DNA of 64,000 bases from Vulcanisaeta moutnovskia 768-28 (lineage in GTDB: Archaea; Thermoproteota; Thermoprotei; Thermoproteales; Thermocladiaceae), in assembly GCF_000190315.1 (NCBI RefSeq), contig NC_015151.1:930001-994000 (forward strand), in the 5' to 3' direction. A program made the translations under genes and the position numbers. Positions within the stretch are counted from its first letter, which is position 1. Every line of letters starts with the position of its first letter. This document shows, piece by piece, positions 7,557 through 18,159 of this stretch. The notes beneath the pieces were generated by a model. It was not told the DNA's origin. It made no database searches and was given only the letters and a program-made list of their open reading frames with translations.

Positions 7557-9548
7557 TCACCAATAATCCTTAACGCCCATTGGCGTCATTGGTGATGGTG
7601 ATGGAACTATGTGAACCTCTATTTCCGGTATGTCCATGACTGTTGGTAATCCATAATCACCAAGGCTTAATGTTAATAGATTACCATCTTCATCATATCT
7701 ATACGCCTCATAGAGCGCCAGTGAAATACCTATGGCAGTACCACCTATTATCTGTTCTTTAACGAGCTCCTCATCAATAACATTACCCGGATCTAGGTAA
7801 ACCACGTGCTTAATTGGCTTAAACCTACCATCCTCATACCTAACGACAGCAATATCACAGGCAAATGGATAGGCAATGAACCTACCAATCTTCGCCTCTG
7901 CTGTATATGTGAATGTAACCTCCTCATTACCGAGCTCAAGGATGCTGATTCTCTTGCCATCGCTTGAACGGAAGTAACCCTTTTCATACGTAATGTTACC
8001 ACCAAGTACATTAGCAGCCTTATTGTATAGTCTAGTTTTCAACTCCTCAACCGCACCAAGCACAGCGCCTGCTGTGAAGACCGCCATACGACTACCACCT
8101 GGTCCAAAGGCTTCTGGACTTTCATCACTTGGCAAGTACTCGTAGGTAACCCAATCCATTGGTACATCAAGGAGTTGAGATACGAGTTTAACCGCGGTAT
8201 GTTCATTACCCTGTCCTTCACCACCAAATCCAAGTCCCACTATTATCTTCCCATTCTTAATACTTAACTTGATACCCTCGGTGCCTTGTGGTGTTGAGGG
8301 ATCTGTCGATACTGCGATACCAACGCCGGTACTCTCATCCATTAGTGAGAATATGTCGTTACGGGATAGAGCAAGTTCAAGGAGTCCCCTTGGATTTCCT
8401 GAGTCGTAGTATGCGTAGGGTGCTTCGTATGGGAATGAATCAATTAAGTTCCTCCTTCTTACCTCTGCCTTATCAATTCCAAGTTCATCTGCTATGGCAT
8501 CCATAACCCTCTCCAGAGCCCAGGTATGTGGCGGCGTACCAGCGCCTCTGAATGCGCCTGCTGGATTCTTGTTCGTTGCAACAACCGTGGCGTTATATCT
8601 TAGGTTCCTAATCTTGTAAGGTCCAGCCAATATACCAAGCGGCTTAAAGGCTTGCCCACTCCCTCTACTGGCTCCAGCATCTTCCCAAATACTTATGTCC
8701 AACCCCTTAACCACACCATCCCCATCGAAGTAAGCCTTAATCCTGAACCTCCTCTCAGGACCACTTGAATTAGATGCCATTAAGTGCTCCGTCCTAGTCT
8801 CAATCCACTTAATCGGTGTCTTGAACTTATAGGCTGCGTATGCCAGGATTATTAAGTATCTAATGAGGGAGAACTTAGATCCAAAGCTACCTCCGTGCCT
8901 AACTGGTATGTGCTTAATCGGTATTCCAAGTGACCTCTCTATCTCAGTAACTATTGCCCTACCGCCTTGTATGTTAGATATTATCGTGACACCACTACCC
9001 TCCGGATATGTTATGGCTGCGAAGGTCTCTATGGGGTTTCCCGAACTCCTTGACCAATAGAGACTAAGCTCTATCTCCCTTGGTCCGTTGGGCATTTGCC
9101 CGTATTCAATTACCTGTGATTGAACAATATTAGTACCCAATTCCTCAAAGACCAATGAATCATTCTTGAGCGCATCGTCTATATTACGTACAGACTTCAA
9201 TGGTTCATACTGTATGTCGACGAGTTCGGCGAGGTCCATGGCCCTATACACATCATCAGCAATAACCAGCGCCACCGGCTCTCCCTGATAACGGGCTTTA
9301 TCTACGGCCAGTGGTAATGTCTCAAGACCTGCACCCTCTCTCTCCGTTAGGCCTATGGTTCTAGCCATGAAATCCCTGCCTGTAAGTACCAGCGCCCCCT
9401 CATTGATTGCTTTAGATGCATCTATACTTAATATTCTAGCGTGTGGATATGGACTTCTAACGAACACTCCATACTTGCCTCTGTGTGGATGATCATCCAG
9501 GAATCCACCTTTCCCAAGCAAGGCGTTGAGTACGTCAATCCTCGGCAT
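7557..9548 (-). pseudogene. Molybdenum hydroxylase large subunit (CoxL/aldehyde oxidoreductase type), interrupted
   Basis: These 663 residues match most of the molybdopterin-binding subunit of the xanthine dehydrogenase/CO dehydrogenase family: PYPHARI near the N-terminus, the GGSFGSK cofactor loop, GAFRGAG, GFGGEGQG and GPGGSRM. The frame ends MTPMGVKDYW, just where the family has GVKGxGEGG with the catalytic glutamate. Shifting frame by one base after the Lys gives an Ile-Gly-Glu segment, so the active-site codon survives in the DNA but out of frame. The rest of the C-terminus is at 5280-5387, beyond the PaREP2b insertion. No small Fe-S or FAD subunit gene is adjacent. The product is probably inactive. 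Confidence 0.8.
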
Positions 9549-9647
9549 GTTGAATAGGGAAATCGATGACTTTTAAGTGTTTAAGAGACATTACTTTATG
9601 TGATACATACCTTAATGCTTTAAATAATGCCTTCTAATACCTAGGTA

Positions 9648-10169
9648 ATGCCTGTCGTGAAGGTTGGGGATAAGGTGCCAAGGATTGGTAAAAACGTCTT
9701 CATAGCTAGTACAGCATACGTGATTGGTGATGTGATTATTGGGGATAACGTGGGTATTTGGCCCCATGCAGTTATCAGGGGTGACGAGGATAGCATAGTT
9801 ATTGGCGATAACTCGAATGTCCAGGATGGTGCGGTAATACACACAGATGTTGGTTTTCCAGCTAGGATTGGTCGTGGTGTAACGATTGGGCATAGAGCAA
9901 TAGTCCATGGCGCTACTGTTGAGGATGAGGTCATAATTGGCATGGGCGCAATAGTGCTTAATGGTGCGGTAATCGGTAGTGGGAGTATTGTTGGTGCTGG
10001 CGCGGTGGTTACGCAGGGCACTAAGGTACCGCCTAACAGCATTGTGGTTGGTGTGCCTGCTAAGGTTGTTAGGCAAGCCACGGATGCCGATAGAGAGTAC
10101 ATAAGGAATAACTACCAGGCCTACCTCAGGCTTGCGAGGATGTACATGGATAATGGGGTTAACTTATAA
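9648..10169 (+). CDS. Gamma-class carbonic anhydrase-like hexapeptide protein
   Basis: This is a 173-residue left-handed beta-helix protein built from hexapeptide repeats (residues 15-145) with a short C-terminal helix. It carries the gamma-carbonic anhydrase landmarks: RGD at 44-46, Q59 in NVQDGAVIH, and the three zinc-ligand histidines H65, H82 and H87 (the last two in GHRAIVHG). It would hydrate CO2 reversibly in the cytosol, or act as a related acyltransferase-like protein; family members vary in activity. The ATG lies about 25 bases after a TATA-like ctttaaata, so leaderless. It ends two bases before the glycosyltransferase gene. Confidence 0.85.
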   Translation: MPVVKVGDKVPRIGKNVFIASTAYVIGDVIIGDNVGIWPHAVIRGDEDSIVIGDNSNVQDGAVIHTDVGFPARIGRGVTIGHRAIVHGATVEDEVIIGMGAIVLNGAVIGSGSIVGAGAVVTQGTKVPPNSIVVGVPAKVVRQATDADREYIRNNYQAYLRLARMYMDNGVNL

Positions 10170-10171
10170 TT

Positions 10172-11251
10172 ATGCCATGCATATCATTGGTGACTGATGG
10201 TATTGATGGCATCACGGGACCCATAAGAGTCGCCTATTTACTTGGTAAATCGCTCATTAGTACAGGCTTCACTGTTAATGTGATTGCGCCCTACGTGAAT
10301 GAGGAGTTGAGTAGGTATCTTGAATACGTAGGTATTAAAGTAAGGGATTTAGGCGTTAGGTTAGTGTTTTCTGGTCAATCTGGGCATCTTTTGATATGGT
10401 TGGTTAATGGCATAAGGGGGTTGATTAATTACGATAATGATTGTGCATTGATTAACTTATCCTTTGAGTTACCCATTCCATCAACAATATTTTATGCACA
10501 GGGTTATGTAAGTGACTTACTCAGGGACTTAAGTAAGGGTTTTCCCACACATTATAAATTGGGTTACTACCTTGCGCTACCCCTGATCCGTATTGCTGAT
10601 TCCACCTATCACAAGGCCCTCTCACTTTCTAAGTATGTAATTGCTAATTCTAAGTACTCCATGGATTCCGTAGTTTCAAGGGGAGTGAGGGTTTGGGGTG
10701 TGATAAATCCTCCAGTGGATACGGACCTCTTCAAGCCAGTGCCCAGCCCTACTCAGGACTATGTATTGACCTATGTGGGTAAGGAGACTCAATTCGATGT
10801 ACTTAAGGCAATGGCAAATGCAGGGATTAAAATGGTGGCCTTTGGTTCCAAGATACCTTGGTTACCGCGGTGGTTCGTTAAGCATCAAAACATTGATTAT
10901 AGGGGTAGGGTTAGTGATGAGGAGTTGGCTAAGCTATACGCCAATGCCAAGTTCACAGTATTCCCATTCATGCATGAGCCCTTTGGGTATGTTCCCATCG
11001 AGTCCATGGCTTGTGGAACACCAGTCCTCACCTATAATAGACAGGGACCTGGAGAAACCGTAATTAATAATGAGACTGGATGGTTGGTAAGTAATCCCAG
11101 TGATTTTGTTAATATGGCGGTTAGGCTGTGGATGCATGGTTATAATAATCATATGAGGATTAGGGCTAGGGAGAGGGCAATGGTCTTTAGCATGCCTAGG
11201 ATAATTAATAAATGGATGAATGTAATTGGCGCAGTTACTCACGGCGATTAA
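10172..11251 (+). CDS. GT4-family glycosyltransferase
   Basis: This 359-residue GT-B fold enzyme has an N-terminal acceptor domain, then TYVGKE at the start of the donor domain, GRVSDEELAKLYANAKFTVFPFMHEPFGYVPIESMACGTPVL near residues 250-290, and the closing GPGETVINNETGWLV. The EPFGYVPIE stretch is the E-x7-E nucleotide-sugar contact of family GT4. It probably transfers a sugar in surface glycan or glycoprotein synthesis. It follows the carbonic anhydrase gene by two bases and precedes a phosphohexomutase that could feed sugar-nucleotide synthesis. Confidence 0.85.
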   Translation: MPCISLVTDGIDGITGPIRVAYLLGKSLISTGFTVNVIAPYVNEELSRYLEYVGIKVRDLGVRLVFSGQSGHLLIWLVNGIRGLINYDNDCALINLSFELPIPSTIFYAQGYVSDLLRDLSKGFPTHYKLGYYLALPLIRIADSTYHKALSLSKYVIANSKYSMDSVVSRGVRVWGVINPPVDTDLFKPVPSPTQDYVLTYVGKETQFDVLKAMANAGIKMVAFGSKIPWLPRWFVKHQNIDYRGRVSDEELAKLYANAKFTVFPFMHEPFGYVPIESMACGTPVLTYNRQGPGETVINNETGWLVSNPSDFVNMAVRLWMHGYNNHMRIRARERAMVFSMPRIINKWMNVIGAVTHGD

Positions 11252-11292
11252 GAGGATAAAATAATAAAAGGTCGATTTAGTAGGGTAAGACA

Positions 11293-12714
11293 ATGGGTAA
11301 TAAACTTACATTTCACTTCGGTACGGATGGCGTTAGAGGCGTGATTGATGAGGAGTTCACGGAGTTCCTGGTTGCAGTGCTTGCGGAATCAACATTTCGC
11401 TATTGGTCACGTAAATATGGATTACATAGAGTCCTTGTTAGTTTCGACGCGAGGAGGAAGTCAAGGGACTTCGCGCATGTTGCGGCCAGCGTGGCCGTGA
11501 ATCATGGCTTGGACGTCGTGATTGTTAATAAACCTACACCAACCCCAACAGCTGCCTGGTTTGGTTCTCGCTTTGGTTTTGATCTCATTATTCAGATCAC
11601 GGCTAGCCACAACCCACCAATATATAATGGCTTTAAGGTAATAACAAGCAAAGGATCACCAGTACAGGAAGAAGATACAAACCAAATAGAGAAATTGTAT
11701 AGTGATGAGTATAGTGATATTACGAGATCCGTTAAAACTCTCGAGTTGAGGCCCATACCCACAATAGACCCAGCCCCTGAGTACATTAATTACGTCTATG
11801 AAAGTGTAACTAAGATGTTTAAGCCAAGGAATAGATTCAAGGTCATTATAGACCCCATCTATGCAACCTCAATTGGTTACACAAGTGAGGTCCTGAGAAG
11901 GCTCGGTATGGATGTTATGGAAATACACAATAACTATGACTCAAACTTTGGAGGTAGGGATCCAAACCCAGAGCCTCAAAATATTCCTGAGCTTGTTCAG
12001 GAGGTCACTGCAGGCAAGTATGATGTTGGTATATCACATGATGGTGATTCTGACAGAATAGCCCTTGTTGACAGGGTTCATGGTTACCTAAGTGCCAACG
12101 ACATTCTGCCAATAGTCGTTGAGAGACTGGCCTCTGCATCAATGATTAAGAGAGGCATTGTTAGGACTGTATCTACGACGCACATACTCGATAATATAGC
12201 CGCCAAGTACGGTTTTAAGGTCGTTGAGGTACCAGTGGGTGTTAAGTACGTGGCCAGGGCAATACTGAGTGGTGAGGCTGACATGGGTGGTGAGGAGAGT
12301 GGTGGACTTGTTTACTCATGGCACATACCTGATAAGGACGGTATATACACGGCATCCCTAATAGTAGTCATGGCCTCGGAATACGGTAGCTTAACAAGCC
12401 TAGTGAGCAATGTTAGGAGTAAGTATGGCAGGGCATACTTCAAGAGGGTTGACCTTGACATGAGGAATTCAAAGAAGTTCGTAAATGATAACAAGGAAGA
12501 ATTACTTAAGTTATTGAGTTCATTGGGGCCGAACCCAAGGCCCATAACTATTGATGGTGTTAAGGTCGTGTTTAGCGATGGTTCCTGGATCCTAATCAGG
12601 GGTAGTGGCACCGAGCCTAAGTTGAGGATTTATAGCGAGGCCTTAAGCATGGATAGGGTTGAGGAATTGATAAATAATACAACAAATATTGTTAACCAAT
12701 TATTAAAGCAATGA
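11293..12714 (+). CDS. Phosphoglucomutase/phosphomannomutase (alpha-D-phosphohexomutase)
   Basis: This 473-residue four-domain enzyme has FGTDGVRG at the start, the phosphoserine loop TASHNP (Ser105), the metal loop HDGDSDRIALVD near residue 243, the sugar-binding GEESGG, and the phosphate-binding RGSGTEPKLRIYSE near the C-terminus. It interconverts hexose 1- and 6-phosphates (Glc, Man or GlcN; the exact sugar cannot be told). All catalytic motifs are intact. It lies downstream of the glycosyltransferase in the same direction with its own A+T-rich leader. Confidence 0.9.
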   Translation: MGNKLTFHFGTDGVRGVIDEEFTEFLVAVLAESTFRYWSRKYGLHRVLVSFDARRKSRDFAHVAASVAVNHGLDVVIVNKPTPTPTAAWFGSRFGFDLIIQITASHNPPIYNGFKVITSKGSPVQEEDTNQIEKLYSDEYSDITRSVKTLELRPIPTIDPAPEYINYVYESVTKMFKPRNRFKVIIDPIYATSIGYTSEVLRRLGMDVMEIHNNYDSNFGGRDPNPEPQNIPELVQEVTAGKYDVGISHDGDSDRIALVDRVHGYLSANDILPIVVERLASASMIKRGIVRTVSTTHILDNIAAKYGFKVVEVPVGVKYVARAILSGEADMGGEESGGLVYSWHIPDKDGIYTASLIVVMASEYGSLTSLVSNVRSKYGRAYFKRVDLDMRNSKKFVNDNKEELLKLLSSLGPNPRPITIDGVKVVFSDGSWILIRGSGTEPKLRIYSEALSMDRVEELINNTTNIVNQLLKQ

Positions 12715-12721
12715 ATCTAAT

Positions 12722-13831
12722 TTACTTCGATGCAACCTTAATAGTCTTCTCCCTAAGTTTTTGAGCAAGCTTCTCGTCAACTCTCGATAATGCTTCACTG
12801 AGTAGTTTAGCCGCATTAATTGCATCATCAATACTTAATAACTCCACAGGACTATGAACATACCTGGTGGGTATTGATATCGTAGTTGCCGGTATACCAT
12901 CCCTCCTAAAGGCAATTCCCAATGCATCAGTCGTACCACCAATCAACACCTCTAATTGGTATGGTATCTTCAGCTCCTCAGCAACCGATATTAGGAAATT
13001 CGTTAGTGTTGGGTGAGCAATGAAGACGCTGCCTCTACCGCCATCCATAACCTTAACGGCCGGTCCCTTGCCAATCCTAGTCACGAACTCACGCTCAGTG
13101 ACGCCAGGCACATCAGCCGCAATCGTGGTATCCAGAGCAATCGCGAAATCTGGATATACCCTATCAGCCGCAATTTGGGCGCCCCTGAGACCAACTTCCT
13201 CCTGCACCGTAGCCACGAAGTAGATAGTAGCCTCACTATCCCTCAGCTGTCTAGCGGCCCAAAGCATTACGGCCACGCCAACCCTATCGTCAAACGCCTT
13301 ACCAGTGACCACATTCTCATTAAGAACCTCAAAGTCCCTATCAAGGATAGCCACCGAACCAACCTTAATACCCAACTTCCTAACCTCCTCATCACTTGAT
13401 GCCCCAATATCTATGAATAAGTCCTTAAGCTCAGGGGCCTCTCTCTCCTTACCAGGTGGTGTAACGTGAGGTGGCCTACTACCAATTACACCCTTAATCT
13501 TCCTACCATCAACGGTCTTAATAACAACCCTCTGACTAACTAAGGTCACCTCATTCCAACCACCAATGGCCCTAAATCTCAGGAAACCATTCTTATCGAT
13601 ATTATCAATCAATAGGCCAATTTCATCAATGTGGGCGGCAACCATGGCCTTTAGGTCCCTTCTCCTGCCGTATCGAACACCAATTACATTACCCCACTTA
13701 TCAACTATTAAATCATCGACATAAGGCCCCAACTCCTTAATGACCAGATCCCTAACCTCATCCTCAAAGCCTGATGGCCCGAATGCCTCACTCAACCTTT
13801 TGAGTAAGTCTATGAATTCCTGTGACCCCAT
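12722..13831 (-). CDS. M42 family metallo-aminopeptidase (TET-like)
   Basis: The protein has the M42 dinuclear zinc site: AHIDEIG (His, Asp), FDDRVG, QEEVGLRG with the catalytic and metal glutamates, the ALDT aspartate, and a closing TRYVHSPVE histidine. Archaeal M42 enzymes form tetrahedral dodecamers that trim peptides left by the proteasome. I take the ATG at 13831 (MGSQEF) because a TATA-like element at about 13856-13864 places the transcript start there; an ATG 21 bases upstream is less likely. It converges with the phosphohexomutase, stop codons eight bases apart. Confidence 0.9.
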   Translation of the reverse strand: MGSQEFIDLLKRLSEAFGPSGFEDEVRDLVIKELGPYVDDLIVDKWGNVIGVRYGRRRDLKAMVAAHIDEIGLLIDNIDKNGFLRFRAIGGWNEVTLVSQRVVIKTVDGRKIKGVIGSRPPHVTPPGKEREAPELKDLFIDIGASSDEEVRKLGIKVGSVAILDRDFEVLNENVVTGKAFDDRVGVAVMLWAARQLRDSEATIYFVATVQEEVGLRGAQIAADRVYPDFAIALDTTIAADVPGVTEREFVTRIGKGPAVKVMDGGRGSVFIAHPTLTNFLISVAEELKIPYQLEVLIGGTTDALGIAFRRDGIPATTISIPTRYVHSPVELLSIDDAINAAKLLSEALSRVDEKLAQKLREKTIKVASK

Positions 13832-13921
13832 CAATGAACATAGACCTAACATATTTATTTAAAGGATATCCCCTACTATTGCTTGGCTTCATTTGAGTTA
13901 CGACACATGATCACTATGACA

Positions 13922-15367
13922 TCATGCATGAAGTGCGGGAATCATAGCCGTGAAATATAGGATGAACACTAACGTTATTATTAACGTTGTTATTGAGATT
14001 TCACGGAACCTACCAGTGATGAGTTTCGTGAGCGTGTACGTTATAAAGGCAAGTCCAATACCAGTGGCTATACTGTAAGTGAGCGGTATGCTTATCATGG
14101 CCACAAAGGCAGGTATTGACTCGGTCAAATCGCTGAAGTTGAGCTTGGGTATTAATGATACAAACATTAAACCTACTAAGATCAGTACAGGTGCCGTTGC
14201 GCAGTCGGGCACCATAACCACTATTGGCCCTAGGGGTAGGAATGCCAGGAATAACAGACCGGTCACCAGCGATGTGAGTCCGGTCCTTCCACCGCTCTCA
14301 ATCCCAGCGGCAGACTCAACGTAGATAACCGTGGTCGTGGTTCCGGCCAACGCACCAACAATTGTGCCCGTGGCGTCCGTGTACAATGCCCTCTCTATAT
14401 TGATCGGTCTACCGCTCTTATCCACAAGGCCTGCCCTATTTGATAAACCCACAATAGTACCTATGCCATCGAAGAACTCGATCATCCATAACGAAAAAGC
14501 GACCGGGAATGCCAAGCTTACTAATCTGAACCACCACATGATGTTATCGGGGAAGTTCGGTATTAATGATGTGGAGAACAAGGGTAATTGTACCAAGGTT
14601 GTCGGCGGCTTAACTAGGCCTAGCCCGAGGCTTATCAACGTTATTGTGATGATCGTTATCAAGAACGCACCTGGCACATTCTTTATGTATAGGAATATCG
14701 CGAGTATAAGCCCTATAAATGCAAGTATTGAGGATGGAGTCACAAAGGCCTTCGTATTAAAGGTAACAGGCGTACCACTGCCGGGTAGCACAAAGCCTCC
14801 GAGTGAAAGCCCTATAAACGTTATGAACAAGCCAATCCCAACACTGATGCCTATGGCTAGGTTGGACGAGATTGATTTAAGGATTCTTTCCCTAATCCCT
14901 GACCATGCCGTGAATAGGAATATTAGGCCATCAATGAATACCGCCGTTATTGCTGTCATGAGGGCTATCTTAGCGGCCTCGGGACCGGCAATACCCATGT
15001 TAATTAGCACCGTCGTGAAGGCAGGAATTACTGAGAAAGCTATGAAGGAATTCTCACCCATACCTGGCGCCATCGCAAATGGTAACCTGGCAAAGAACGC
15101 CATGAACAACGTGCCAAAGGCAGCCGCAATAGCCGTTCCAGCAGCAATACCTAACTTAATCGTATAGACCAACGCCTGGTACTGAGCACTCAAAGTATTC
15201 GTACCCAACGCATGCATTAAGGCGAGCTCAAAGCCACCACCAACTATTGTGGGGTTTACGAATAATATGTATGCCATTGTTAAGAATGTGGTTACACCGG
15301 CCAATACCTCCCTCCTAGGGTTAACCATAGTGACGGTCGGCGGCGTTAATCGATTAATTAATGGCAT
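13922..15367 (-). CDS. AzgA-type purine permease (NCS2 superfamily)
   Basis: This is a polytopic membrane protein with about 12-14 helices. The opening REVLAGVTTFLTMAYILFVNP is the hallmark of the AzgA guanine/hypoxanthine permease branch, and AMAPGMGENSF and TGTIVGALAGTTTTVIYVESAAGIESGGRTGL are the family's substrate-site helices. It should import adenine, guanine or hypoxanthine by proton symport. I prefer the ATG at 15367 because a TATA-like TTTAAAAG lies only about ten bases before the ATG at 15388, too close for that start. Confidence 0.88.
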   Translation of the reverse strand: MPLINRLTPPTVTMVNPRREVLAGVTTFLTMAYILFVNPTIVGGGFELALMHALGTNTLSAQYQALVYTIKLGIAAGTAIAAAFGTLFMAFFARLPFAMAPGMGENSFIAFSVIPAFTTVLINMGIAGPEAAKIALMTAITAVFIDGLIFLFTAWSGIRERILKSISSNLAIGISVGIGLFITFIGLSLGGFVLPGSGTPVTFNTKAFVTPSSILAFIGLILAIFLYIKNVPGAFLITIITITLISLGLGLVKPPTTLVQLPLFSTSLIPNFPDNIMWWFRLVSLAFPVAFSLWMIEFFDGIGTIVGLSNRAGLVDKSGRPINIERALYTDATGTIVGALAGTTTTVIYVESAAGIESGGRTGLTSLVTGLLFLAFLPLGPIVVMVPDCATAPVLILVGLMFVSLIPKLNFSDLTESIPAFVAMISIPLTYSIATGIGLAFITYTLTKLITGRFREISITTLIITLVFILYFTAMIPALHA

Positions 15368-15521
15368 ACTAAGTATTGTTATTATCATTTTCTTTTAAAC
15401 GTTATCTTTAGTATCTAGCACCGTATTCTGGATAATTATTTAAAGAATTGATTAAACAATTATTAAAACAATAGGGTTAGTATGATTGTATTTTGACTAC
15501 CTAAATTCGCTACCTTACGAT

Positions 15522-17876
15522 TTAAATACTGCGAAATAGGCGCGAGTATACCCTCATAAGCTCAAGACTCGCCCTAACACCCATTTCAATACCCGATATG
15601 TTCAACCCCATTAAGAACCTCTCCACCTCATCCTCCTGACCAATACCTATAAGCGGTACCGAGTACGTAAGTACCCTAGACAATACACCGGGGTCTCCAT
15701 AGGCCTCTATGAAACGCTTGTAATTACTCATTAACCACCTCAGGTTCAAGTCACGTACATACGGATTCCTAGAGCCAACCGTGAAGAATTGGAGATCCTG
15801 TCTCTTAACCTCACCAGATACCAGGAAATCAAGGGATTTCTGATACTCACCCCTATCAGTGATACTTAACATTGCAGCTAAGACCTTGGTCCTATCCTCA
15901 TCTGTTGTTAATGACCTGTAAAGCCCCCTAAGGGTCTCAAACGGCCTTTCACCAACCACGGCATACGCATTAACAACCGCCTGCCTCATGACAGGGGTTA
16001 AGCCCTGGTAATCCTTAATCAAACCCACTATAGACCTTGCGTAATCCTCGTCGATCAATGCACGGCGAGAAAGCACCAACTCCCTAACATCATCCATACC
16101 AGAAACCTTCTCAAGCAAACTACCCTGTACCCTAATATACTCAGTAAATACCTCCTTAACTGCTGATGGCTTTATTGAGTATAACGTACCCAATTGGGAG
16201 ATTATGGTAATCGTCAGTAGGTAATTAACTATATCACTTAATGACCTAACTAAGCCCAAATACTCGTCCAACTTGATCGAGCCCTGAAGCAGGTGGGCAT
16301 ATGCATCATTTATTACACTCCACCTCTCAAAGTGATTAGATGCGTTGCTTAAAGCCCTAGACCAATCACCGTACTTAACCCTATAATAACCGCTACCGTT
16401 GACGTTGAGGAACAGGGATGCCGATGAAGCACTGAGCATTAATGAGTCGCGCTCCATGAGTATTGTATTGACAACGCCATTAAGCCTATAGATAATCGGT
16501 GTTGGCCAGGTATCGGCCGTATTGCCACCAAGCACGAACCTAGACTGCCTAAGCGTTATCTCCTTACCACTATCCTCAATTGTTATGACTGGGTGGCCCG
16601 GCTTATCGACCCAGGCCTTCATGATCCTAGTAACGGGCTTGCCGCTTACCTCCTCAATACTGCTCCATAGGTCATCCTCGGTGGCGTTTGAGTAGGAGTA
16701 CTTCCTAAGGTAGTTACTAAGGCCTCTCCTGAAATCCTCCTCGCCAACGTAATTCTCAAGCATCCTAAGTAGCGATGCACCCTTACCATAGCTAATGTCA
16801 TCAAATATCTCGAAGGCCTCCTCCTCACTACTAATGGGTACATGGACAGGGTGGGTACTCATTAAGGAATCCCTGAGCATAGAGCTCGTGGTCTCATCGG
16901 CAAGGAATCTATACCAGACACCCCAATCAGGGAAGAGCTTGTCCATTGCCTTGTAGCTCATGAATGTGGCGAAGGACTCATTGAGCCACAGGTCATCCCA
17001 CCAACGCATTGTGACCAAGTTGCCAAACCACTGATGCGCAATCTCATGCGCCACAACCTCAGCCACACGCCTCCTAGTCAACTCAGTACTGCCCCTACCC
17101 ACGAGCAGTGCGGTCTCCCTAAACGTTATTGCGCCCCAGTTCTCCATAGCGCCAGCCGCAAATTCCGGGACATGAATCAGATGAAGCTTGGGTAGTGGGT
17201 ATGGTATGCCGAAGTAATTACTGTAGAATTCAAGCACGCCCTTCGCGACATCAAGCGCGAACCTACCATCCTCAACCCTATCCTTAATTGGCGTGGCGAA
17301 GATCACATCAATACTACCGACCCTATCCCTGGACTCAAAGAACCTGCCAATACCCAGGTAAAGCAGGTATGTGGACATCCTAGGGGTCTCCGCAAACTCA
17401 AATACCTTCCAGGGGCCATCCCAGTAAACCCTGACCGGTGGCGTGTTGAATATCACGTCATAATCACCATCAACCGAGACCCTAAACCTAAACCTAGCCT
17501 TGGCGGCCGGGTGATCAACACAGGGTATGAAGTACCTGGCGCCCGTGGGCTCAAACTGCGTAGTTATTATGTAGCCACCCCCATACGGAGCCCTATAAAT
17601 ACCCAACAACCTATCGCTAACCCTACCCTCAAACAAAACCCTAACAACACCACTAACCGGTCCCCGAACCCTCAACACCTTCCCATCATAGGAATAATCA
17701 ACGGACCTACCACCAACCTCAACAGACCTAATCCTAAGATCAACAGCATTAAGCATTAAGTCGCCCACGGAATTAACATGAACATCCACAACACCCTCAT
17801 ACAACAAATCCCCAAACCTAAACCTCAAATCAACCACGTACAACTCGATATCGACGTTAAGCGACACACAACACAT
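15522..17876 (-). CDS. M1 family zinc aminopeptidase
   Basis: This is a full-length aminopeptidase N-type enzyme. Numbered from an upstream GTG, GAMENWG is at 245-251, the zinc motif HEIAHQWFGN has ligands H280, H284 and third ligand E303 in WLNESFA, and E281 is the catalytic base. A beta-sandwich domain precedes the catalytic domain and a helical C-terminal domain follows. It resembles crenarchaeal tricorn-interacting-factor-like aminopeptidases that complete peptide breakdown. The ATG at 17876 fits a TATA box at about 17895-17902; GTG at 17885 is the alternative. Confidence 0.9.
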   Translation of the reverse strand: MCCVSLNVDIELYVVDLRFRFGDLLYEGVVDVHVNSVGDLMLNAVDLRIRSVEVGGRSVDYSYDGKVLRVRGPVSGVVRVLFEGRVSDRLLGIYRAPYGGGYIITTQFEPTGARYFIPCVDHPAAKARFRFRVSVDGDYDVIFNTPPVRVYWDGPWKVFEFAETPRMSTYLLYLGIGRFFESRDRVGSIDVIFATPIKDRVEDGRFALDVAKGVLEFYSNYFGIPYPLPKLHLIHVPEFAAGAMENWGAITFRETALLVGRGSTELTRRRVAEVVAHEIAHQWFGNLVTMRWWDDLWLNESFATFMSYKAMDKLFPDWGVWYRFLADETTSSMLRDSLMSTHPVHVPISSEEEAFEIFDDISYGKGASLLRMLENYVGEEDFRRGLSNYLRKYSYSNATEDDLWSSIEEVSGKPVTRIMKAWVDKPGHPVITIEDSGKEITLRQSRFVLGGNTADTWPTPIIYRLNGVVNTILMERDSLMLSASSASLFLNVNGSGYYRVKYGDWSRALSNASNHFERWSVINDAYAHLLQGSIKLDEYLGLVRSLSDIVNYLLTITIISQLGTLYSIKPSAVKEVFTEYIRVQGSLLEKVSGMDDVRELVLSRRALIDEDYARSIVGLIKDYQGLTPVMRQAVVNAYAVVGERPFETLRGLYRSLTTDEDRTKVLAAMLSITDRGEYQKSLDFLVSGEVKRQDLQFFTVGSRNPYVRDLNLRWLMSNYKRFIEAYGDPGVLSRVLTYSVPLIGIGQEDEVERFLMGLNISGIEMGVRASLELMRVYSRLFRSI

Positions 17877-18159
17877 AAGGTGCACACATTATTAAATATA
17901 ACGCAAGCCAGATCTAAATACGAAGAAAAATCCCCAGGGCCTATTAACCATCGTTAATACCAACGCCTCCGAAAGCGCCTCTGCCTTACTATCTACAAAT
18001 AAATAGTATTGTACTTTTAGTAAATTATTTATCCAACATAGAGGCTCTCACGCAATTCTTAGATTTTCACGTTGGTAAGACACCCATGATAGCATTACAC
18101 GGCATTTAAATATTGAGCCAAGACGAATGCTACAAATTCCCCTCATTGAGTAAGATGTT
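17877..18159. other. Intergenic region without a recognised gene
   Basis: This A+T-rich spacer is upstream of the M1 aminopeptidase. Apart from that gene's promoter (around 17890-17905) I see no gene or repeat until the PaREP1 fragment. Confidence 0.4.

Noticed and set aside
9612-10102. Two overlapping minus-strand frames over the carbonic anhydrase gene
   Set aside because: The opposite strand encodes a full hexapeptide-repeat protein with all zinc ligands; these are repeat-driven shadows.
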